From positions 1 to 36,440 of the forward strand of contig NZ_ARXR01000028.1 in the NCBI RefSeq assembly GCF_015356855.1: a stretch of 36,440 nucleotides of DNA, written 5' to 3'. The DNA is from Alloalcanivorax venustensis ISO4 (lineage in GTDB: Bacteria; Pseudomonadota; Gammaproteobacteria; Pseudomonadales; Alcanivoracaceae). A program made the translations under genes and the position numbers. Positions within the stretch are counted from its first letter, which is position 1. Every line of letters begins with the position of its first letter. This document shows positions 26,350 to 33,658 of this stretch, piece by piece. The notes beneath the pieces are model-generated. The model saw only the letters and a list, made by a program, of their open reading frames with translations, searched no databases and was not told the DNA's origin.

Positions 26350-26718
26350 TTAGACTTCAAGGCTGAAGAGGCGGCCTTTTACTTCTTCGAGGCGTTGGGC
26401 GGCGTTGAGGGCCTCTTCCGGGGGGATCTGGCGGATCAGTTCGCCGTTTTCCCGGTCGATCAGGCGAATGATGGTGCGCCCGGAATCCTCGCTCAGTTGA
26501 AACTCCACGCCGTAGCGGCGCAGCACTTCGTTGATCTGCTGGACCGGTTTGACCAGCTCCTCCCGTTCTACCATCCGACCTTCCGAGTCGCTCTCCTGTA
26601 CCGCGCCGCCGGCGGCGGGCAGCTGTGCCAGCACTTTTTCCACGCGCTGACGCGCGGCCAGGTAGGAGAACTGCGAAGGCAGGGATGAAACGCTGTTGTT
26701 GTCCACGGGCGTGGTCAT
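26350..26718 (-). CDS. flaG: FlaG family protein
   Basis: 122 residues. The C-terminal two thirds show the FlaG domain: VQQINEVLRRYGVEFQLSED, then TIIRLIDRENGELIRQIPPE and a final helix EEALNAAQRLEEVKGRLF. FlaG proteins are small factors linked to filament length or flagellin in polar flagella; their mechanism is unclear. The gene lies downstream of the flagellin and glycosyltransferase genes but has its own sigma-28 promoter (26762-26788). GAGGG is positioned 7 bases before the ATG. fliD, its usual neighbour, is 7 kb away on the other strand. Confidence 0.93.
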   Translation of the reverse strand: MTTPVDNNSVSSLPSQFSYLAARQRVEKVLAQLPAAGGAVQESDSEGRMVEREELVKPVQQINEVLRRYGVEFQLSEDSGRTIIRLIDRENGELIRQIPPEEALNAAQRLEEVKGRLFSLEV

Positions 26719-26747
26719 GGGCAGGCCCTCAGCCGATAGTTATATGC

Positions 26748-26763
26748 ACAGGTTTGTACCTGT
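26748..26763. promoter_or_regulatory. 16-bp palindrome at the flaG transcription start region
   Basis: ACAGGT-TTGT-ACCTGT, a perfect 6-bp inverted repeat. It overlaps the end of the flaG -10 element (26762-26769 on the minus strand) and covers the expected transcript start near 26755. It could be an operator or just a small leader hairpin; no factor can be named. Confidence 0.35.
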
Positions 26764-26788
26764 ATCGGCCGCCACGCCCATAACTTTA
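26762..26788 (-). promoter_or_regulatory. Sigma-28 (FliA) promoter of flaG
   Basis: On the minus strand TAAA (within TAAAGTT, the extended -35), 15 bases, GCCGATAC. One mismatch to the full consensus. It lies 44 bases before the flaG ATG, between it and the end of the large glycosyltransferase gene, making flaG an independent late-class gene. Confidence 0.87.
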
Positions 26789-26826
26789 TGCCGCCACCGG
26801 CCCAGGCGGGTGGCGGCGGATACCTG

Positions 26827-29800
26827 TCAGAGGTACCCGAAGTGCCGCATCAGATCGGCGCATTGCGCTTCAAAGCGCTTTGCCTCCTGTTCGCTCAACG
26901 ACTCTCGCCAGATGCCGCGGCGATCATGGATGGGCTGGCTCATTTGCCAGGAGCGCCGCATGACATGGCTTTGCTCGCCGACGCCGTCGGTTTCCTTGGC
27001 CGGTTGCACGCCGAACCAGTTGTAGTTCTTCTTGTAAAAGCCGAACACCTCGTCCGTGTATTGCTGACCGAGAAAGGCCAGAACACCGGCCATGGTGCCC
27101 TCTTTGTCTTGGATCAGATCCTCGTAGCGGACCCGGTGAACGTGGTCGTCGTTCTCATGCTTGAGCAGCTCGGTATTATCCTGCCGCCAGCGTTGGATGC
27201 CGCCGTCCAGTGATCCGGTGCGCTTTTTGATGGAGCAGGCCACGTCACGGCCGTCCCTTACCATCGCCACGACACGGGCGTTGGGAAAGCGCCGCTTGAT
27301 CTCATCGATCCGGTACACATGCTTGGGGGTCTTCTCGCACACCAGGGTCTTGCCCTCGTCGGCGGCGTCGCGCTGGGCTTGCGGGTACTCCTGGTCCAGC
27401 TTCGGATTATTCAGGAACCAGTAGGTTTCCCGGGGTATGCAGTAAATGTTCGGGTGCGCGCCGAGAAGCGATGCCATCAGGGTGGTGCCGCTGTGGCCGC
27501 AGCCGACCACGAAGACGGCCGGCTCCGTGAAGGGGCGTTGCAGTCCGCCATCGGCGTCCAGGTAGGCGTGCGCCTGCTGCGGGTCGACCTGCTCGAGCAG
27601 CGCATAGGCGAGATCCTTGATGCCGTACACCGTGTGCAACAGGAAGGCCAGTCTCACCTTGCGGTTGTCGTCGAGGGCACTCAGCGCCCTTGGCGTGGGC
27701 AGCAACAGGGCTTCGCTGGCGACCAGTTCAGTGGCTTGCCGGTCTGGGCCCATCTCCTCGGGTAGATGGCTGCGGTGGGTGGGATTGTTCAGTCTGTACA
27801 GACGGAAGCCGTGAGTTTGAGCCCATTGGCAAAGCTTCGACAGATCCGGTTGGCCGGCATGGCGAACGTCGAACCGCAGTGATGCCTGAATAAGCAGCGT
27901 GTTCGCCAGCGCGCTCGCGCCGTTTTCCAGCACCGCCATGCTATCACTGCGATGATCGAGAACCAGCCAGTCCAGACTGGGCAGTCCCTCAATGCAGTCC
28001 AGCGCCACCGTATTGACCGGCAGTTCGGTGAGCACCCGGGCGCCGTCGCCGGCGTCCGGCAACGGCTTGAGGGTGGCGCTGAACGTCGGGTCCAGGCACG
28101 CGTAGTGCACCGCCGGTTCGCCGTCGCCGAGGGTGGTCTGTGGAAATACCTGCAGCCCGTCGCGCTGGCGGGCGGCGTGCGAGGTGTGTTCACCGAGCGG
28201 ATCGAACACCAGCAACTCGAAGGCGCCGAGCGGCAGCAGTGAGTCCGCGGCGCCGGTTTCCAGGAGCTGCCCGCCGTTGTCCAGGGTTACGATCTTGCCG
28301 CTGAAATCGAAGTGGAACTGGCCGGCTGTTTCCCGTTGTATCGCCGCTTTTTTCAAGGTGACAGAGGGGGTGACCGGTTCTGGCACCGGCAGCGCCTGAT
28401 CCTCGAACCGGGCGTTGCCGTCTCGTTCAAAGGTCAGAGCGGCGAGTGGCAGATCGCGGCAATAGCGCTGCCAGATGCCCCGCAGGGCCGCGCTCAGATT
28501 GGCGGCGAAGCGGGGCGCATCGCACACCGGTGATTGCACCAGGGTGTCGCGAAGGTGGCGCCGCACGGTGGCCAGATTATCCAGGTCGCCGGCCAGATCC
28601 CGGGCCCGGGCGCGGTAGGCGTCCCAGCTGTCCACCACCAGTTCCGGCAGGCCCGCGTTCACCAGGTGGGAGGCGGCATGCCGGCCCGCGAACGTGGGGC
28701 CGGGCAGGGTGATCACCGGTACCCCCATCAACAGGGCTTCGCAGGTGGTCAGGCCGCCGGAGTAGGGCCAGGGGTCCAGCGCGATGTCGATGCGGTTGTA
28801 GGTATCGAGAAAGGCGATGTGGTTTTCCGGGCCTTCCAGCATCACGCGTTGCCGCTCGATGCCGGCGGCTTCGAATTCCGACCACAGGCGTTCGCGGAAG
28901 GTGGCGTCGCTGTACTGGCCACTCTTCAGCAGCAGCCGACTGTGTGGAATCTCCTCAAGCAGGCGCGCCCACTCGCCGATCAACTGAGGGTTGATCTTGG
29001 CCGGGTTGTTCAGGCAGCCGAAGGTCACATAGCCGTTTGCGGCGGCCGGCAGCGCGCCCACCGGCGGCGCGTGCTCCGGTGGCATATAGCAGATGTAGTC
29101 GTCGGGCATCCGGATCAGCTTCTCCAGATAGTCCGCGTCGCAACCCGGTGGCGTTTCCACCGAGTCACTGATCAGGTAATCAATGGCATCCAGCCCGGTG
29201 GTGTTGACCAGACCGCCCACCCATTTAACGATCAGCGGCGCCGGTTCCCGGGCGATCAGTCGCAGGCGGTTGCCGTCGGTGTGGCCGCTCAGGTCGATCA
29301 GAATGTCCACCTGATCCTGCTCTATCAACGCTTCCACGGTGGCGTCCGGACGGCCGGCAATGTTATGCCATTTGTCTGTGATCGCCCGCATCCGTGCGGT
29401 GAGCACATCTTTCAGATCGCTAGTGGAATATACCGCTAGCCGGAAGTCGTCGACGGACAGGTTTTCCAAAGCGGAGGTGATCATCTGGCCCACCGGGTGC
29501 ATTCGCAGGCCGGCGGAGAGCAGGCCGATGGTCAGTTGACGGCTCTCGTCGCGACCGCCGCCTTCCGGACGGCGTGGCCGTTGCGCCGGTGAAAAGCTTG
29601 CTCGCCAGCGCTGAATCAGGGCCGCTATGTGCTGCCGGCTCAGAGAGGGGTCGTAATGGGCATTGAAGATTAGGTTGGAAAAGGCCTCGAGATAGTCCGG
29701 CCTGCGTTTCAGCGCCTCTTCGAAGTAGTGAGCGCCGCGGGCGAAGTCGGTCATCTCGCAGTACTTCGTGGCGACCAGGCTATAGGCGCTGGGGTTGTTG

Positions 29801-30333
29801 TTATCCAGCTCCAACAGGCGCTGACAGTCGGCGAGTACGTCTTCCATGCGTCGCGCCGCCGAGAAAATATTGATTCTCTGGGTCAGGATGGCGGGGCTGT
29901 CCGGATCCAGGGAGCGTGCCGTGTCGATACTTTCCATCGCCCGTTCGCGCAGGCCCTGGGCATTGTATACGCGTGCCAGCAGTGCGTGTGCCGCCGCGTG
30001 CCGGGGATTCAAAGCCAGGCATTGCTGAAGCTCCCGTGACGCCTGATCCCAGTCTTTCAGGGCGAAGCGGGCGGAACCCAGCCAGTAAAACCCCTGGTCA
30101 TCGTTCGGCTCCAGGCGAGTGGCCTCCGCCAGCGCCTCCAGGGCTTCCGCCGGACGCTTCAATTCCACCCGGGCCGCGCCGAGAGAACGCCATGAATAGG
30201 CATAGTTCGGATGGCGCCGCGTCATCAGGACAGCTTGTTTCTCCGCTTTTGCGAATTCCCGGCCTTTCCAGGCCTGACGATACGCGTGCTTGATGCGTGA
30301 GAATGTGGCGGACGGTTTGGTTTTGACGGACAT
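26827..30333 (-). CDS. TPR - GT41 (OGT-type) glycosyltransferase - FkbM-like - sulfotransferase fusion, probable flagellin modification enzyme
   Basis: 1168 residues, four modules. Residues 1-225 are tandem TPR repeats (for example GAARVELKRPAEALEALAEA and SARFALKDWDQASRELQQCL). Residues 266-625 resemble the O-GlcNAc transferase (GT41/SPINDLY) catalytic region: ILIDLSGHTDGNRL (344-357), VTFGCLNNPAKINPQLI (436-452) and YSGGLTTCEALLMGVPVI (524-541), then AGRHAASHL. Residues about 665-880 look like an eroded FkbM methyltransferase (VFDPLGEHTS, TLGDGEPAVHY, then the HGFRLYRLNN ending) without a recognisable SAM glycine loop. Residues 938-1168 are a sulfotransferase: PAPS-binding VGCGHSGTTLM (943-953) and RVVAMVRDGRDVACSI (1020-1035). 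It lies directly behind flagellin on the same strand. Flagellin as substrate is inferred from position. Confidence 0.85.
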   Translation of the reverse strand: MSVKTKPSATFSRIKHAYRQAWKGREFAKAEKQAVLMTRRHPNYAYSWRSLGAARVELKRPAEALEALAEATRLEPNDDQGFYWLGSARFALKDWDQASRELQQCLALNPRHAAAHALLARVYNAQGLRERAMESIDTARSLDPDSPAILTQRINIFSAARRMEDVLADCQRLLELDNNNPSAYSLVATKYCEMTDFARGAHYFEEALKRRPDYLEAFSNLIFNAHYDPSLSRQHIAALIQRWRASFSPAQRPRRPEGGGRDESRQLTIGLLSAGLRMHPVGQMITSALENLSVDDFRLAVYSTSDLKDVLTARMRAITDKWHNIAGRPDATVEALIEQDQVDILIDLSGHTDGNRLRLIAREPAPLIVKWVGGLVNTTGLDAIDYLISDSVETPPGCDADYLEKLIRMPDDYICYMPPEHAPPVGALPAAANGYVTFGCLNNPAKINPQLIGEWARLLEEIPHSRLLLKSGQYSDATFRERLWSEFEAAGIERQRVMLEGPENHIAFLDTYNRIDIALDPWPYSGGLTTCEALLMGVPVITLPGPTFAGRHAASHLVNAGLPELVVDSWDAYRARARDLAGDLDNLATVRRHLRDTLVQSPVCDAPRFAANLSAALRGIWQRYCRDLPLAALTFERDGNARFEDQALPVPEPVTPSVTLKKAAIQRETAGQFHFDFSGKIVTLDNGGQLLETGAADSLLPLGAFELLVFDPLGEHTSHAARQRDGLQVFPQTTLGDGEPAVHYACLDPTFSATLKPLPDAGDGARVLTELPVNTVALDCIEGLPSLDWLVLDHRSDSMAVLENGASALANTLLIQASLRFDVRHAGQPDLSKLCQWAQTHGFRLYRLNNPTHRSHLPEEMGPDRQATELVASEALLLPTPRALSALDDNRKVRLAFLLHTVYGIKDLAYALLEQVDPQQAHAYLDADGGLQRPFTEPAVFVVGCGHSGTTLMASLLGAHPNIYCIPRETYWFLNNPKLDQEYPQAQRDAADEGKTLVCEKTPKHVYRIDEIKRRFPNARVVAMVRDGRDVACSIKKRTGSLDGGIQRWRQDNTELLKHENDDHVHRVRYEDLIQDKEGTMAGVLAFLGQQYTDEVFGFYKKNYNWFGVQPAKETDGVGEQSHVMRRSWQMSQPIHDRRGIWRESLSEQEAKRFEAQCADLMRHFGYL

Positions 30334-30454
30334 GGTGACCCCGGGCCTGCGTTATGGCGGTAGGAAGAGGTTAGCAGTGGGCCGGGCGGGCTAAAGATGG
30401 GATTAGGCGGGGGTTAAAGCGGTTATTTCAGGGCTTTGGCGGTGCCGGAACGAA
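30334..30454. other. Leader region between fliC terminator and the glycosyltransferase gene
   Basis: About 120 bases upstream of the large glycosyltransferase gene on the minus strand. A GGGG ribosome binding site sits 5 bases before its ATG. No sigma-28 site is present. A GGCAC-N5-AAGC arrangement with GG-N10-GC spacing (30432-30448) vaguely recalls a sigma-54 promoter but lacks the TTGC element, so the promoter of this gene is unresolved. Confidence 0.3.
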
Positions 30455-30479
30455 AGAAGGCCCCTTGTCGGGGCCTTCT
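30455..30479 (-). terminator. Rho-independent terminator of fliC
   Basis: AGAAGGCCCC pairs perfectly with GGGGCCTTCT around a 5-base loop, 21 bases after the fliC stop, followed on the minus strand by TTTCGTTC. This 10-bp GC-rich stem is the strongest intrinsic terminator in the window and should end most fliC messages before the glycosyltransferase gene. Confidence 0.9.
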
Positions 30480-30499
30480 ATATCCCGATGGCTGGCTGG

Positions 30500-31660
30500 T
30501 TAGCCGAGCAGGGACAGGACGCTCTGCGGTACCTGGTTGGCCTGGGCCAGAACGGAGGTGCCGGCCTGCTGCAGGATCTGCGCGCGGGTCATGTTGGACA
30601 CTTCCACCGCGTAGTCGGCATCTTCGATGCGCGAACGGGCCGCGGACAGGTTGGTTTCGGTGGTGCTCAGGTTGGTGATCGCGGAATCGAAGCGGTTCTG
30701 CATGGCACCCATTTCGGAGCGCAGGCTGTCCACGTCGCTCAGGGCGCTGTCCAGGGAGGCCAGCGGGTCGCTGGTGGCGGCTTCGGCAGCGGTGTCGGTG
30801 AGATGAGTCACTTCTTCCGCATCGGCAGCCACGGTGAAGCTGATTTGCGGAGAAGAGGTGGCGGTGCCATCGGTGACGCTCAGTTCGGCTTCGTAGTAGC
30901 TGGTTGTGGAGCCGGACACGCTTTTCACGTAGGCGGTTCCGTCTTCGCCGAAGACCAGGTCATTGGAGTCGGCACCATCGATGGCGGTATCGGTGGTGGT
31001 ACCGACGGTAACGTCGTCGATGTCCACGGTGGTGGAAGCGGTGCCGTTGACACCGCTACCGCTGGCGGCGATGTCGTAGCTGGTGCCGTCGATGGTTACG
31101 CTGTCACCGGCGGCGGCGTCTTCGGCCAGAGCTTTGTTTACGTTGAAGGTGTCTAGGCCCAGGGTCCCGGCGTTAATCTCCTTCAGGTTCATGGTGATCT
31201 TCTCGCCATCGTTGGCGCCGACCTGGATCGAGAATTCCTGGTCTTCAGCCAGAACCTTCACGCCGTTGAAGTTGGTTTCCTGGGAAACACGGTTGATCTC
31301 GTCCAGGCGCTGATTGATCTCGTCCTGGATGGAGTTCAGGTCGCTCTGGGAGTTGGTGTCGTTTTGTGCCTGAACCGTCAGCTCACGGACGCGCTGCAGG
31401 TTGTCGTTGACCTGGTTGAGCGCGCCTTCAGCGGTCTGCGCCACGGAAATACCGTCGTTGGCGTTGCGCTGAGCCTGTGCCAGACCGGTGGTCTGGGCGG
31501 TCATGCGGTTGGCGATGGCCTGGCCGGCGGCGTCGTCAGCGGCGCTGTTGATACGGAGGCCGGAGGACAGACGCTCCATGGAGGTCTGCAGAGCACTCTG
31601 GGATTTGCCCAGGTTCTGTTGGCCGATCATGGCCGTGATGTTGGTGTTGATAACTGACAT
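30500..31660 (-). CDS. fliC: Flagellin FliC
   Basis: 386 residues from ATG 31660, with AAAGGA 8-9 bases upstream; the frame extends to 31702 but without the flagellin start. The N-terminal D0/D1 region is textbook (MSVINTNITAMIGQQNLGKS, then SMERLSSGLRINSAADDAAG), and the C-terminus has SRIEDADYAVEVSNMTRAQI and ends QVPQSVLSLLG. The central region (about 184-290) is rich in Ser and Thr, a likely O-glycosylation surface. The filament subunit is exported with FliS (35045) as chaperone. It is expressed from a sigma-28 promoter at 31724-31750 with its own terminator. It is the only flagellin gene in the window. Confidence 0.97.
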   Translation of the reverse strand: MSVINTNITAMIGQQNLGKSQSALQTSMERLSSGLRINSAADDAAGQAIANRMTAQTTGLAQAQRNANDGISVAQTAEGALNQVNDNLQRVRELTVQAQNDTNSQSDLNSIQDEINQRLDEINRVSQETNFNGVKVLAEDQEFSIQVGANDGEKITMNLKEINAGTLGLDTFNVNKALAEDAAAGDSVTIDGTSYDIAASGSGVNGTASTTVDIDDVTVGTTTDTAIDGADSNDLVFGEDGTAYVKSVSGSTTSYYEAELSVTDGTATSSPQISFTVAADAEEVTHLTDTAAEAATSDPLASLDSALSDVDSLRSEMGAMQNRFDSAITNLSTTETNLSAARSRIEDADYAVEVSNMTRAQILQQAGTSVLAQANQVPQSVLSLLG

Positions 31661-31723
31661 AGCAAATGTCCTTTTGTGATTCACCGTTTGGTTTGAGAGC
31701 AACGGCGCTGGCCGTTACACCGT

Positions 31724-31750
31724 CTTTCGGCGGATTCGCGTTTCGCTTTA
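31724..31750 (-). promoter_or_regulatory. Sigma-28 (FliA) promoter of fliC
   Basis: On the minus strand TAAA, 15 bases, GCCGAAAG. Two mismatches in the -10 tail but correct core and spacing. It gives a leader of about 55-60 bases before the fliC ATG. It is back to back with the promoter of the PilZ/HD-GYP gene; the two -35 elements are only 26 bases apart. Confidence 0.85.
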
Positions 31751-31776
31751 GGGTTGGCGGCAAAAAGTTTTGCGGC

Positions 31777-31803
31777 TAAAGCCGGGCCGGGGTGTGCCGA
31801 TAA
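31777..31803 (+). promoter_or_regulatory. Sigma-28 (FliA) promoter of the PilZ/HD-GYP gene
   Basis: TAAA, 15 bases, GCCGATAA: a perfect consensus match on the plus strand, 38 bases before the ATG at 31842. It shows that the PilZ/HD-GYP protein belongs to the late flagellar class together with flagellin, and it may extend into fliD. Confidence 0.9.
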
Positions 31804-31841
31804 GCAAGGCTGTTAGCGAGGCGAAGGCGAGGGATATCGGT

Positions 31842-33530
31842 ATGACGTCGCAGGACGATGCATTCAGTCGGGTGGAGCATCCCCCGGAGATAGAGGATTT
31901 GCTGGAACATCTGACCCAGCCGGGGGCGGCGTCGCTGGCGTTGGATAAGACCGGTGGCGAGCCGATGCCGGTGGTGGTGTTCGAGGTAAACCCGGGTGAG
32001 AGCCTGCTGCTGGATATCAGCGCGATCCGGCATATCGCCGCGGATTTGCGCCGTGGCGCCGGCTTCCGGCTGATGGGGCTGGCCCGCGGCGGGGTGTTGC
32101 GCACGCCTTTATTAAGCGCGGACATGTGTTTCGAGCGTGACGACAGGATGCTGTGCCGTTGCGATTACCCGCCGGAGATGGAGATTCTGCAGCGCCGCGA
32201 TACCTTCCGTGCCGAGCTGCGGCTGGGCATGGAGGTGGGCGTGGTGCTGCGTGACCGGGAAAGCGGCCTGTCCGCCCAGGGCGATCTGCGCGATCTGTCC
32301 TTGCAGGGCTGTCTGGTGGAGCTGTCGGCCAGCGCCATGACCGCGCTGATGTCCAACGCGGCGGTGTTCGAGCTGGAGCTGTTTTTCCCCAACGGCACCC
32401 GGTTCGTGGTGCGTGGCAGCCCGCGCCACCAGAAGGCGGACGCGCAGCGGGGCCTGGTCAAAGTGGGGTTTGTGTTCGCCGAGCGCAGCGCCGAGGACGA
32501 CCGGCGCTTGTGGTTTATGGTCCGCGAGATCGAGCGTGAGGCGGCGCGCATGGCGGGCAACACGCGCACGCCGCTGGCGCCGTCGCAGCTGTTCCAGGGT
32601 AACAAAAACGAAGAGCACGGCAGCGTGAGCCGCCGCCAGACGCACGATTACGCCACCGCCATGACTCGCCGGCTGGCGCCCACCGCCGCCTATCTGGACA
32701 ACCAGATTCTGGCGTTGCGCCAGGGCGGCATGGTCGACGCGGTGCAGTTGTCGCGGCATGCGGACCGCCTGCTGGCTCTGCAGGACGAGGACCGTGAGGC
32801 GCTGTTGTTCGCGGTGCAGTGCCTGGATAAGGAAACGCTGCTGGTGCGGCACTCCCTGGGCGTGTCGGTCCATCTGCTGGACTTCGCCAGAGGGGAAAAA
32901 ATGCCCCATGAGCTGTGCAAGGCGCTGGCCGCCGCCGGGCTGGTGCACGACCTGGGCAAGGCGCTGTTGCCCCGGGATCTTCTTGAGATGCAGTTTCTCA
33001 ACGCCAGCCAGTACCGCTGGCTGCAGGGGCATGTGGCGCTGATTACCCAGCGTTTGGAAAGCTGCCGCTGGCTGGCCTCCTCGGTGGTGGAAGCGGTGGT
33101 GCGCGACGTCAATGAGCGGCTCGACGGTCACGGCTATCCCCACGGACGCGGTGCCGACGACCTGCCGGAGCTGGCACGGCTCGCCTCGGTGGTGGATGTC
33201 TCCGACGTTATGGCGCGGCTGCGCCCGGGCCGGCGCCCCTGGTCCGCGGAAGCGATTTACGGCCACCTGCACGACTCGCCCCACCAGTTCGACCGCCGCT
33301 GGGTGGAGCGCTATCGGGCGCATTTCGGGCGCTGGCCGGTGGGCACTCTGGTGCGTTACCAGGGCGGGCTGCTGGCCTGGGTGCGGCGACTGGACGACCA
33401 GGGCCTTCCCGTGGAGGTGCAGATATCCCGGGGCAGTGCCTTTCCCGGCGCCGACCCCGAGCAGTTATTGGAAGGCGGCGCGCTGGAGCGGCTCGGCGAG
33501 CCGGTGGCCTCGTTGCCCGCGCCCGGCTAG
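31842..33530 (+). CDS. YcgR-like PilZ protein fused to an HD-GYP-like domain
   Basis: 562 residues from ATG 31842, with GAGGGA 7-8 bases upstream. Residues about 15-115 resemble the YcgR N-terminal (PilZN) domain. Residues 116-230 are a PilZ domain with both c-di-GMP motifs: RDTFR (R119-R123, RxxxR) and DLSLQG (D151-G156, DxSxxG). Residues about 330-500 are HD-GYP-like: His337, H369-D370 in LVHDLGKALLP, and ERLDGHGYPHG (425-435). The tandem histidines before ERxDGxGYP are replaced by Val423-Asn424, so metal binding and phosphodiesterase activity are doubtful. YcgR-type proteins slow the motor upon c-di-GMP binding; an equivalent role here is inferred. It sits between fliC and fliD under a perfect sigma-28 promoter. 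Confidence 0.88.
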   Translation: MTSQDDAFSRVEHPPEIEDLLEHLTQPGAASLALDKTGGEPMPVVVFEVNPGESLLLDISAIRHIAADLRRGAGFRLMGLARGGVLRTPLLSADMCFERDDRMLCRCDYPPEMEILQRRDTFRAELRLGMEVGVVLRDRESGLSAQGDLRDLSLQGCLVELSASAMTALMSNAAVFELELFFPNGTRFVVRGSPRHQKADAQRGLVKVGFVFAERSAEDDRRLWFMVREIEREAARMAGNTRTPLAPSQLFQGNKNEEHGSVSRRQTHDYATAMTRRLAPTAAYLDNQILALRQGGMVDAVQLSRHADRLLALQDEDREALLFAVQCLDKETLLVRHSLGVSVHLLDFARGEKMPHELCKALAAAGLVHDLGKALLPRDLLEMQFLNASQYRWLQGHVALITQRLESCRWLASSVVEAVVRDVNERLDGHGYPHGRGADDLPELARLASVVDVSDVMARLRPGRRPWSAEAIYGHLHDSPHQFDRRWVERYRAHFGRWPVGTLVRYQGGLLAWVRRLDDQGLPVEVQISRGSAFPGADPEQLLEGGALERLGEPVASLPAPG

Positions 33531-33541
33531 TGGCGGCGCGC

Positions 33542-33568
33542 TAAAGTCGAGGCGGTTACCGCCGATAG
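33542..33568 (+). promoter_or_regulatory. Sigma-28 (FliA) promoter of fliDST
   Basis: TAAA, 15 bases, GCCGATAG. One mismatch to consensus. It begins 11 bases after the stop of the PilZ/HD-GYP gene and leaves a leader of about 85 bases before the fliD ATG, so fliD-fliS-fliT and the following FliK-like gene can be made as a separate late operon. Confidence 0.88.
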
Positions 33569-33658
33569 CATGAAATAGCGGTAAATGGTCGCCCTTATCC
33601 ACCGCTGCGGCGGCGCCCGGGCGGCGCACAATACGTAGGTACTTTGCAAGGAAAGACC

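Noticed and set aside
26732-26739. GCCGATAG on the plus strand upstream of flaG
   Set aside because: No TAAA element lies 15 bases upstream, and no plus-strand gene follows; the true flaG promoter is on the minus strand at 26762-26788.
30432-30448. GG-N10-GC site resembling a sigma-54 promoter ahead of the glycosyltransferase gene
   Set aside because: The -12 element reads AAGC rather than TTGC and the site abuts the fliC terminator; too weak to call as a feature.
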